Assembly (NCBI GenBank): GCA_938030915.1
Contig: CALHIO010000131.1
Coordinates: 1-24,656 of the forward strand
Source: an uncultured Gemmatimonadota bacterium
GTDB lineage: Bacteria; Gemmatimonadota; Gemmatimonadetes; Longimicrobiales; Gaopeijiaceae
Direction of reading: 5' to 3'
Length of the DNA stretch: 24,656 nucleotides
The position numbers and the translations under genes were made by a program. This document shows, in pieces, positions 13,921 to 20,867 of the stretch; position 1 is the first letter of the stretch; each line of letters opens with the position of its first letter. The notes beneath the pieces are model-generated. The model saw only the letters and a program-made list of their open reading frames with translations. It had not been told where the DNA came from and ran no database searches.

Positions 13921-15263
13921 CGGATCCCCGCCAGGATCTGATCGAATGTCCCGATCGCGATCGCCACAGCGAGTTCCTCCAGTACCTCGCCCTCGATGAT
14001 GTGCATTTGATCCGCGATCACCGTCGGGTCGAAGAACGCCTGGCGGTCGGCCGGCAGGTCGAGCTGAGCGGGATCCCCCTCGAACTCGCCTCGCATGAAC
14101 GGGCCGCTCCGCGTCGATGAGGCCGAGAACCGGTTCACCTCCCGGCCTGACGTATCGACCAGAATGATGTCCGACTCCACATGGTAGGTCAGCGTGCCCT
14201 CGAGCGTGGCGTACGGCACGGTGTCCATGACCGTGGTACGGCGAGCACCCTGCCGGACGTTGCGCTGAACCACCGCCTGGTATTCGCCTCGGTCGACGTC
14301 TTCCTCCACGACGTCGATGCCGGACAGCCGGATCATCACCCCCAGATCCGCGCCGACGAGTTCGAGCGCTCGACCGACGAGGAGAGGAGATTGGGTCGCC
14401 TGACCACGGAGCAGGCCGCGGAGTTCCGTGCGGAGAATGACGGGATCCGCCATCTCGACGAAGAGCGGAGGCCGCGTCCAGTGGTCGAGATTCAGATCGC
14501 TGTCGAGCGCGACCTCGAACTCGCCACCCAGCCAGTCGCGGACGCCGGGATCCGCCGTGACCGGCACGACGGCGACGATGATCGTTCCGGCGTCCAGCGC
14601 GGCCTCCTGAACGTCGCGCACCGCCAGCACCGTCTCACGGGCGGGAGAGTTCCGTACCTCGAGGGAGCGCTGCGCCAGATCGTATGCCGCCCGGGGCCGC
14701 TGGTCCTCGAGCTCGACACCGGCCCAGTCTAGCAGGAGGCGTGTCTCTGCGTCGTAGGATGCCTCCACCTGACTCCGGGACGGAAGCAAGTCCCCGCGCG
14801 CTCCACGATACATGGCGACCGCCTCTTCCCATCGCCCCTCCTGAGCCGCTCGATCTCCTTCGAACATCTGCCAGTCGATCGCCGTATTGAAGATCGCCCG
14901 ACGGATCTCCGAATAGTCGGAGGGGAGCGGAAGTCGCTCTCCGACCTGCCGGATCCGAGCCAGCATCTGGTCGATGGTCCGGTACCGACCCGCGGCCGCG
15001 ACCGGATCTCCGCGACGCTCGAGGGCATCGGCCTCGTCCATCGCGATCATGACCGCCGAATCGCCGGCAGCCATCATGTTCTCCCGCGCACCGACGATCT
15101 CGGAGTCTTTCTCGATCGCTTCGGCGTAGCGGTAGACCGCTTCCACGTAGCGCCCCTGCGACTGAAGCGCGAGGCCTTCGTTCAGGCGGTCTTCTGCGGA
15201 CGCGCACGCCGACACGACGATCAGCGTCACGAGGAGGAGGGTTCGGGCGCACACTGACGGCAT
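13917..15263 (-). CDS. TPR-containing lipoprotein
   Basis: A 448-residue exported lipoprotein. The signal peptide ends in a lipobox V17-S18-A19-C20, so it is lipidated at C20. Residues about 25-215 are helical with TPR-like pairs (NEGLALQSQGRYVEAVYRY and EGRWEEAVAMYRGA are clear). The C-terminal half is mixed alpha/beta, with a strand-rich segment around AGTIIVAVVPV that resembles the CsgG/TolB-N type of envelope lipoprotein domain; this last point is only suggestive. Start ATG 15263 is supported by AGGA about eight bases upstream and by the lipoprotein signal; an in-frame start at 15299 would spoil the signal. It heads the minus-strand cluster and its stop overlaps the ATG of the RND gene. 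It may be an outer-membrane partner of that transporter. Confidence 0.75.
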   Translation of the reverse strand: MPSVCARTLLLVTLIVVSACASAEDRLNEGLALQSQGRYVEAVYRYAEAIEKDSEIVGARENMMAAGDSAVMIAMDEADALERRGDPVAAAGRYRTIDQMLARIRQVGERLPLPSDYSEIRRAIFNTAIDWQMFEGDRAAQEGRWEEAVAMYRGARGDLLPSRSQVEASYDAETRLLLDWAGVELEDQRPRAAYDLAQRSLEVRNSPARETVLAVRDVQEAALDAGTIIVAVVPVTADPGVRDWLGGEFEVALDSDLNLDHWTRPPLFVEMADPVILRTELRGLLRGQATQSPLLVGRALELVGADLGVMIRLSGIDVVEEDVDRGEYQAVVQRNVRQGARRTTVMDTVPYATLEGTLTYHVESDIILVDTSGREVNRFSASSTRSGPFMRGEFEGDPAQLDLPADRQAFFDPTVIADQMHIIEGEVLEELAVAIAIGTFDQILAGIR

Positions 15264-15300
15264 CGTCGGATCCTGATTCTGGATCGGCTCAACGGCCACG

Positions 15301-15329
15301 AAGATAGTCCGCTCGACTGCTTGAGTCAG
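15301..15329 (-). promoter_or_regulatory. possible sigma-70-type promoter for the lipoprotein-RND-permease cluster
   Basis: Reading the minus strand, CTGACT (15329-15324) and TATCTT (15306-15301) are separated by 17 bases, each matching four of six consensus positions. Transcription would start near 15294 and give a leader of about 30 bases to ATG 15263. It lies in the 136-base divergent gap with the metallohydrolase gene. Weak matches in a GC-rich genome; tentative. Confidence 0.3.
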
Positions 15330-15399
15330 TATTCCTCTTGTTGGTCCACGGCGCGCCTCCCAGCTTGCTCACCCTCGATCCAGAAACCCGGAGAACCCG

Positions 15400-17943
15400 A
15401 TGGCCCAGTTTCGGTGGCCTCGCATCGTTGCACTCCTGATCTTCGCCGGCCTCGCGCCACTCTCCGCGCAGGAGCCGTTCGGCTCCTACCCTGCGGCGCG
15501 CATGGGCGGGATGTACATGCACAACTTCTACCTCCCGCCTGCGGTGAGCTCCGCGCCGTGGGCACCCGCGTGGGCACCGGACGGCGGGAGCGTCGTCGTT
15601 TCGATGCACGGCTCCATCTGGACCGTCGACGTCGACAGCGGGCTGGCCGTCGAACTCGTGAGCGGGTCGAAGTACTACTCGTCCCCGAGCTACTCACCGG
15701 ACGGGCGATGGCTGATCTATACCGCGGACGATCACGGGCGCTCGATCGGTCTGGAGGTCCTGGACCTCGAAACCGGTGAAACGCACCCGCTTACGAACGA
15801 CGAGGAGATCCACGTCGATCCGTCGTTCAGCCCGGACGGGACTCGAGTCGCCTACGTGTCCACGGAGCCGACCGGATACTTCAACGTCTTCGTTCGGGAC
15901 TTTGCGGACGGGAGATGGACGGGTGAGGCGGTCGCGGTCACGTCGGACAACAGCTTCGGGAGAGACCGGCTCTATTTCGGTTCGGAGGACATCCACATCA
16001 GTCCCGCCTGGTTCCCGAACGGCGAGGAACTGCTTCTGGTGTCGAACCGCGACGTGGCCCTCGGAAGCGGGAACGTCTTCCGTGTTCCAGCTCGTGCCGG
16101 CGGATTCGAAGAGCGGGTCCAGGTCCTCGCCGAGCAGACCCTCTATCGAACGCAGCCCGACGTCTCGATCGACGGAAGGCGGTTCATCTTCTCGTCGACC
16201 CGCGGCACGGCCGACCAGTTCAACAATCTGTACGTGCAGCCCACGGTCGGTGGCGAGCCGTACAAGATGACGTTCTTCGAGCACGATGCCTTCCACCCGC
16301 GCTGGTCACCGGACGGGGAGTGGATCGCATTCATCGACAATGACGGAGTGAACGGTCTACCGCGCCTGCGCCTCCTCGAGACCTACGGGGGCCGCCTCGT
16401 CGACGTGGAGATCACCGGCCGACGCTGGCTGAACCCGACGGGTCGCCTGAGCGTGACGACCCTGGGGTCCGACGGGCAACCGACTGGGACGCGGGTCCAC
16501 CTCATCGCCTCGGACGGGAAGGCATATACACCCGCCGATCAGTACGCCCGGATGCCGGAACGGGCCCGGGTCGGCGCGTTTCATCACGAGGGTTCCTTCG
16601 ACGTGGAGCTTCCCGCGGGAGACGCCCGGCTGGTCGTCGTGAAAGGCTTCGAGCACGTCCCCGTCGAGCGTACCGTGACGATCGAGGAGGGCGCTACGAC
16701 GGAGCTGACCGTGCAGATGGAAGAACTCATCGACATGGCCTCGAAGGGTTGGTACAACGGCTCGACGCACGTACACGCGAACTACGGCGGCAATCTGCAC
16801 AACTCGCTCGAGAACATGATGATGATGTCCGAGGCGGAAGATCAGGACATCGTGCTCGAGCAGATCGCGAACAAGGACAATCGCATCCTCGACTATCAGT
16901 ACTTCGTCCCGGGCGGCGACGAACATCCGCTCTCGACGGACGACATGGTGCTGGTCGTGGGCCAGGAGTACCGCCCACCGTTCTACGGGCATGTCTTCAT
17001 GTTCGGTATGGAGGAGCACCTCATCTCCCCCTTCACCACCGGGTACGAAGGCACGGGAATCGAGAGCCTGTATCCGTCGAACACCGACATGTTCAGGAAA
17101 GCCAAGCGACAGGGCGCGTGGACAGGATACGTCCACTCGTTCTTCAACGGGGATCCGCTGGAGGGGAATCTAGGAGCCGCGAAGGGCTTCATCGTCGACG
17201 CGGCACTCATGACCACCGACGCCGTGGAGTGGTCGACATCGCAGGATGGCTGGCCCCCGCTCTACGCCGTTTGGTCCAACGGGCTGAACGCGACGCTGGT
17301 GGGTGGCGAAGACTCGATCAGCAACCTGCACATCACTCCGCTCGTGGGCTCGGTCCGCACGTACGTCCACATCCCGGACGACGAGCTCACCATGCACGGG
17401 TGGCTCGAGGGCATGAAGAACGGGCACGCCTTCATGTCGAACGGCCCCCTCGTCGAATTCGACATCGCCGGCCGAATTCCTGGAGAGACGGTCTCGATTT
17501 CGGCGGGTGACGACGTCGTCGCATCGCTCGAGGTCACCTCCATTACGCCCCTCGAGCGGGCCGAGGTCGTCTTCAACGGTGAGGTCATCGCGTCGATCCC
17601 CTTCACCGGCGAGCGGACGAGTCTTTCCTTCGAGCGCTCGTTCCGGCCGAGCGAATCGGGCTGGTACCACGTCCGGGTGAACGGTGCACAGGGCGAAAGC
17701 TTCCCGATGGACATCCCGTGGGTACAGGCTGCGACCAACCCGGTCTGGGTCGAAGTGGACGGTGCTCCGGTCCGGTCCGTCGAGGCTGCCGACTACGCCC
17801 TCGCCTGGATCGACAAGCTTCAGGAGATGGCCGAGGAGTGGCCGTACTGGCGAACGGACGCTGAGAAGGCGCACGTCTACGGTCAGTTCGACGAGGCGCG
17901 CGACGTGTACCGGGCTCGTCGGGCCGAGGCGGAGGGTCGCTGA
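15400..17943 (+). CDS. exported PD40 beta-propeller fused to a CehA/McbA-type PHP metallohydrolase
   Basis: An 847-residue protein with a signal peptide ending LSA before Gln at about residue 24. Residues about 45-330 form a TolB-like propeller made of PD40 repeats (SYSPDGRWLIY, SFSPDGTRVAYVS, RWSPDGEWIAFID). Residues 335-445 are a beta-sandwich linker. From about 447 a PHP-like metallohydrolase domain begins with WYNGSTHVHANYGG, where H457 and H459 are the first metal-binding H-x-H. Further candidate ligands are in FYGHVFM and GYVHSFF. The CehA/McbA group includes carbaryl and phosphonate-type hydrolases, but most members are uncharacterised and the substrate here is unknown. The last 150 residues are a second beta-sandwich and a helical tail. 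Start ATG 15400 has GGAG eight bases upstream. The gene is transcribed alone and ends before a convergent gene. Confidence 0.82.
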   Translation: MAQFRWPRIVALLIFAGLAPLSAQEPFGSYPAARMGGMYMHNFYLPPAVSSAPWAPAWAPDGGSVVVSMHGSIWTVDVDSGLAVELVSGSKYYSSPSYSPDGRWLIYTADDHGRSIGLEVLDLETGETHPLTNDEEIHVDPSFSPDGTRVAYVSTEPTGYFNVFVRDFADGRWTGEAVAVTSDNSFGRDRLYFGSEDIHISPAWFPNGEELLLVSNRDVALGSGNVFRVPARAGGFEERVQVLAEQTLYRTQPDVSIDGRRFIFSSTRGTADQFNNLYVQPTVGGEPYKMTFFEHDAFHPRWSPDGEWIAFIDNDGVNGLPRLRLLETYGGRLVDVEITGRRWLNPTGRLSVTTLGSDGQPTGTRVHLIASDGKAYTPADQYARMPERARVGAFHHEGSFDVELPAGDARLVVVKGFEHVPVERTVTIEEGATTELTVQMEELIDMASKGWYNGSTHVHANYGGNLHNSLENMMMMSEAEDQDIVLEQIANKDNRILDYQYFVPGGDEHPLSTDDMVLVVGQEYRPPFYGHVFMFGMEEHLISPFTTGYEGTGIESLYPSNTDMFRKAKRQGAWTGYVHSFFNGDPLEGNLGAAKGFIVDAALMTTDAVEWSTSQDGWPPLYAVWSNGLNATLVGGEDSISNLHITPLVGSVRTYVHIPDDELTMHGWLEGMKNGHAFMSNGPLVEFDIAGRIPGETVSISAGDDVVASLEVTSITPLERAEVVFNGEVIASIPFTGERTSLSFERSFRPSESGWYHVRVNGAQGESFPMDIPWVQAATNPVWVEVDGAPVRSVEAADYALAWIDKLQEMAEEWPYWRTDAEKAHVYGQFDEARDVYRARRAEAEGR

Positions 17944-18002
17944 CCGGCGAGCCCCGAGGCACCGGACCGATTCGACCGAAGACCGGGAATCGAACGTTGC
18001 AA

Positions 18003-18033
18003 GGGGCCGGGCCGCGCTCGGCGGCCCTGCCCC
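18003..18033. terminator. stem-loop between convergent genes, possible bidirectional terminator
   Basis: GGGCCGC (18009-18015) pairs with GCGGCCC (18021-18027) around a 5-base loop. After one C/T mismatch the stem continues with GGGGC (18003-18007) and GCCCC (18029-18033). It sits in the 97-base gap between the stop at 17943 and the convergent stop at 18041. There is no T-run on either side, so intrinsic termination is uncertain. Confidence 0.4.
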
Positions 18034-18040
18034 TCCCGCA

Positions 18041-18433
18041 TCACCCGAAGATCGCGCCCACCGTACCGAAGACGACGGTGGACGCGAGGCCCACCGCCCC
18101 CATCACCAGTCCGATGACGAGATTCATCACTCCCAGTGCGAGGCTCCCCCAGAGCGCAGATCCGAAGCCATCGACTTCGAAGCCGTCCACGAACGCCGCA
18201 GCCGTCATCAACACGATCGCGTTGATGACGAACAGAAACAGACCGAACGTCAGAAACGTGATGGGTAGCGAAATGAGCATCAGCACTTTCCCGAGCGTCA
18301 TCTGAGCGAGCCCGAGCACGATCGCACCGAAGATCGCCGCCTTGCCGTCACGGACCTCGATGCCACGGATCATCTGACCGACGATCCAGAGCAGAACCGC
18401 GTTGACCGCCACGTGAATCAGGATGCCTGTCAT
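18041..18433 (-). CDS. small four-helix membrane protein, phage holin-like (mycobacterial 4TM type)
   Basis: A 130-residue integral membrane protein with four hydrophobic helices (about 3-22, 33-55, 60-82 and 95-125) and very few charges outside a short loop IRGIEVRDGK and a second one, VDGFEVDGFGSALWGS. This layout, with a repeat of a two-helix unit, is that of the widespread family labelled phage holin family protein or mycobacterial 4TM holin-like, which is chromosomal in many bacteria and of unproven function; there are no phage genes nearby. ATG 18433 is preceded on the minus strand by a purine-rich GGAGGAAGAGAGGGG. Extending the frame upstream to 18724 would run through the divergent gene and is rejected. 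Confidence 0.75.
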   Translation of the reverse strand: MTGILIHVAVNAVLLWIVGQMIRGIEVRDGKAAIFGAIVLGLAQMTLGKVLMLISLPITFLTFGLFLFVINAIVLMTAAAFVDGFEVDGFGSALWGSLALGVMNLVIGLVMGAVGLASTVVFGTVGAIFG

Positions 18434-18548
18434 CCCCTCTCTTCCTCCCCACATCGTGTGCGCCGAGACTTCTCTATCATCTCTGACGGGAAATGGAGCA
18501 AAAACGTTTCCGCGGACCCCTGAACTGTCTTGCCCGTATCGTCCCGCC

Positions 18549-19265
18549 ATGCACACCCGCACCCACCGCTCGATCATCGTCGCCGCCCTGGTCCCCTTCC
18601 TCGTCGCGTCTGCGTGCGATGACGAAGTCGCCCGCCTGACCAGTCCGGTGGAGTGGTACGAGGTCACGACACCGGTCGGCGTTCTGGACGTCGCCGTCGT
18701 CCCCCCGACGGAGCCGGGTACCACGAGTCATCCGGTCCTTCTCGCGCTGCCCTGGGGTTCGGGCGACGCCGACCTGACCGAGTCCTTCGTTCGCAGTTAC
18801 TGGGCCGAGGCCCCTTCCGCCCGCGGCTACTACGTGGTGGCGCCTGCCGTGTACGGACCTCGCCTCGAAGACGATGCCGACCAGATCCTGCCGGCTCTGT
18901 TCGACTGGGTCGAGTCGACCCTCGGCGCGGACGCCCAGACCGTGGCGCTTGTCGGGGCATCAAACGGCGGTCGGGGAGCGTTCTTCGCGGCGCTGGCTGA
19001 TCCGGCCCGATTCGACGCGATGCTCGTTCTTCCAGGCGTCTATGCCGGGGAGGCGGCGACCCTGGCTCCTCTGGCGGACATCCCGATCCGGATGATCGTG
19101 GGTGAGTTCGATACGACGTGGGTGGACGCGACCCTCGCGACGAGGGACGCTCTGGAATCCGTGGGGATCATGCCGACCGTGGACATCGCTGACGCGCAGG
19201 GACACGTGATGAACCTGCTCGGTAGCGAGCTCGTCCACTGGATCGACGAAGTGATCGGACGTTAG
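18549..19265 (+). CDS. alpha/beta-hydrolase lipoprotein
   Basis: A 238-residue protein with a lipoprotein signal (lipobox A20-S21-A22-C23), so an envelope-anchored serine hydrolase. The core is an alpha/beta-hydrolase: strand LLALPWG with the oxyanion region, nucleophile elbow G-A-S138-N-G-G, acid D188 in GEFDTTW and H219 in QGHVM complete a credible triad. The small size and the PHB-depolymerase/feruloyl-esterase-like arrangement suggest an esterase; the substrate is unknown. Start ATG 18549 was chosen because it begins the lipoprotein signal; longer in-frame starts at 18423 would overlap the divergent holin-like gene. It is divergent from that gene (115-base gap) and convergent with the TPR gene downstream. 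Confidence 0.75.
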   Translation: MHTRTHRSIIVAALVPFLVASACDDEVARLTSPVEWYEVTTPVGVLDVAVVPPTEPGTTSHPVLLALPWGSGDADLTESFVRSYWAEAPSARGYYVVAPAVYGPRLEDDADQILPALFDWVESTLGADAQTVALVGASNGGRGAFFAALADPARFDAMLVLPGVYAGEAATLAPLADIPIRMIVGEFDTTWVDATLATRDALESVGIMPTVDIADAQGHVMNLLGSELVHWIDEVIGR

Positions 19266-19328
19266 GGGCCGGCGCGTGACCCCGAGCTCGGCGCATCACG
19301 CTCGGTTCCTGCCCCTCAAGCTCGCCCC

Positions 19329-19991
19329 CTACGGCTCGATCCCGTCCGCGTCCTCGTCGCCGGCATCGGTGATGAGTTCTGCGTCCTGGTCGTTCGACCG
19401 GATCGCTGCCTCGAGACACACGTGGCTGAGTTCTTCTCTGTCCGTGATCGCGTCGGGTGACGGTTCATCGCTGGTCCAACGCCGGACGTCCCTCGCCCGA
19501 TTGGGAAAGCCGAGCAGGTCGAGCGCATCGGCCGCTGCCTCTGCGAATTCTGAATCGGCAATCAGACGCGCCATCTCGAACACCTGCGTCGCGGCGCGCG
19601 TGCCGACGCCCCCTTCCTTGGACGCGGTGACGTAATCCCGAAGGTGCAGGAGGGCCATCGCTCGGTGCTGCGCCGCCAGGTCGAGCCACGTGAGCGTACA
19701 CAGAGTCCGTATCGCGGTCGGACGGACGCGGATGATCTTGTTCGCGACCCCACGCGCCATCTCCCGCTGCTCATCCTCCAGGAAGGCGTCGATTGCCCGC
19801 CCGTAATAGGCGACAGCTCGATCACCCTGTCCGCTCTTGAGCGCGAGGTCACCCGCTTTGTTTAAGGACGTACCGACATAGCCGGGAGTGGCGTTCTCGG
19901 CCTCCTGCTCCAGCCGAGCCAATTCGGCATCGATATCGCTCGGGGGCCTCCTCGAGTCTGATCTCCCGAGGAGGCGAGAGAGGAACGACAT
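19329..19991 (-). CDS. TPR-like hypothetical protein
   Basis: A 220-residue cytoplasmic-looking protein without signal or membrane segment. It starts MSFLSRLLGRSDSRRPP and then has helical repeats: SLNKAGDLALKSGQGDRAVA with YYGRAIDAF is a clear TPR unit, followed by ARGVANKIIRVRP-type helices up to about residue 165. The C-terminal 50 residues are acidic and probably disordered. ATG 19991 begins seven bases after the stop of the FKBP lipoprotein gene, so the two form an operon. A longer frame to 20063 would overlap the FKBP gene and starts with a serine run, and is not preferred. No specific function can be assigned. Confidence 0.7.
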   Translation of the reverse strand: MSFLSRLLGRSDSRRPPSDIDAELARLEQEAENATPGYVGTSLNKAGDLALKSGQGDRAVAYYGRAIDAFLEDEQREMARGVANKIIRVRPTAIRTLCTLTWLDLAAQHRAMALLHLRDYVTASKEGGVGTRAATQVFEMARLIADSEFAEAAADALDLLGFPNRARDVRRWTSDEPSPDAITDREELSHVCLEAAIRSNDQDAELITDAGDEDADGIEP

Positions 19992-19998
19992 CGGGTCG

Positions 19999-20718
19999 TC
20001 AGTCGATGACTTCGAAGAGCTCGATCTCGAAGATGAGCGTCTGATTCGGTCCAATCGCTCCACCTGACCCGTTCGGACCGTACGCGATCTCCGATGGGAT
20101 CCAGACGCGGATATGGCCGCCCTCGCTCAGAAGCAGCAGCGCCTCGGTGAAGCCCGAGATAAGACGGCCCGGAGCGCTCGAGAAGACGACAGGTTCACCG
20201 TCGTACGAAGAATCGAACTCGGTGCCATCGATCAACGAGCCCCGGTAGTGCAGACGGACGTCCTCGCCGCCCGCCGGTGACGCACCGTCACCCTCGCGCA
20301 GCATCTCGTACTGGAGACCGCTTTCGGTCGTCATGACACCGTCACGCGCTCCGTTTTCCGCGAGAAACGCCTGACCTTCCGCGAGGTTCTCCTCCGCCTG
20401 ACGCGAGCGCTCCGCCATGGCGGCGGCCTCGATCTCCTGGCCGAACTGCTGGAGCACGGTCTGCAACTCGGCACGGTCGAGGTCCGGCTCGTTACCCTGC
20501 AGAGCGTCTTCGATGCCCCGCATGAACGCTGGACGATCAAGACGGTCAGCGGCGTCCGCCAGCTGCTGACCGACGTTCAGTCCGATACCGTAACTGGCCT
20601 TCTGATCGTTGGAGTCGAGCGCCGCGTTCTCGAAGGAAGCGGACCGGCTGTCCGGCGTCGAGCACGCACCCAGTACGATAGAGAGGCCGAGCAGCGCCGC
20701 ACCCGTACGAACGGTCAT
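19999..20718 (-). CDS. FKBP-type peptidyl-prolyl isomerase lipoprotein
   Basis: A 239-residue Mip/FkpA-like protein. Residues 1-19 are a lipoprotein signal with lipobox L16-G17-A18-C19. Residues about 35-120 are the helical dimerisation domain of the FKBP_N type (ASYGIGLNVGQQLADAA and so on). Residues about 130-239 are the FKBP isomerase domain, with VRLHYRGSLIDGTEFDSSY, the active-site stretch PGRLISGFTEALLLLSEGGHIRVWIPSEIAYG and the terminal LIFEIELFEV. It catalyses cis-trans isomerisation of X-Pro bonds to help envelope proteins fold. ATG 20718 has AAGGAT about eight bases upstream. The gene is divergent from the S9 peptidase. Confidence 0.92.
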   Translation of the reverse strand: MTVRTGAALLGLSIVLGACSTPDSRSASFENAALDSNDQKASYGIGLNVGQQLADAADRLDRPAFMRGIEDALQGNEPDLDRAELQTVLQQFGQEIEAAAMAERSRQAEENLAEGQAFLAENGARDGVMTTESGLQYEMLREGDGASPAGGEDVRLHYRGSLIDGTEFDSSYDGEPVVFSSAPGRLISGFTEALLLLSEGGHIRVWIPSEIAYGPNGSGGAIGPNQTLIFEIELFEVID

Positions 20719-20740
20719 GAAGAGATCCTTGGAAGGGTCG

Positions 20741-20746
20741 ATTATT
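20741..20746 (-). promoter_or_regulatory. possible -10 element for the FKBP-TPR operon
   Basis: In the 149-base divergent gap, the minus-strand hexamer AATAAT (20746-20741) matches five of six bases of the -10 consensus and stands out in GC-rich surroundings, about 25 bases upstream of ATG 20718. No good -35 is seen at 16-18 bases, so this is tentative. Confidence 0.25.
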
Positions 20747-20867
20747 CAGGCCCTCGAACGTAACCCGAGCCTCCTCTCCAGCCCACCGCCGACGTCTGTC
20801 CAGATCCGCACGGGCGCCGCAAGTTGTCCGACCTGACTCATCAGTTCGAATCGTCGGAGAGTGCTCG

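Noticed and set aside
13143..14120. Plus-strand open frame spanning the RND and lipoprotein genes
   Set aside because: Antisense to well-supported transmembrane and lipoprotein coding; no domain or signal of its own.
18041..18433. Possible prophage remnant suggested by the holin-like label
   Set aside because: The family is widely chromosomal, and no lysin, integrase, capsid or att-like repeats are seen nearby.
19264..19316. Inverted repeats (AGGGGC/GCCCCT, GCGTGA/TCACGC) and a palindrome CCGAGCTCGG between two convergent genes
   Set aside because: The pairs are offset with unequal bulges of 4 and 9 bases and no T-run follows, so a terminator is not supported.
20824..20851. TTGTCC and TCGAAT spaced by 16 bases upstream of the S9 peptidase as a promoter
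   Set aside because: Matches are weak and the implied leader is under 15 bases, which would leave little room for the ribosome binding site.
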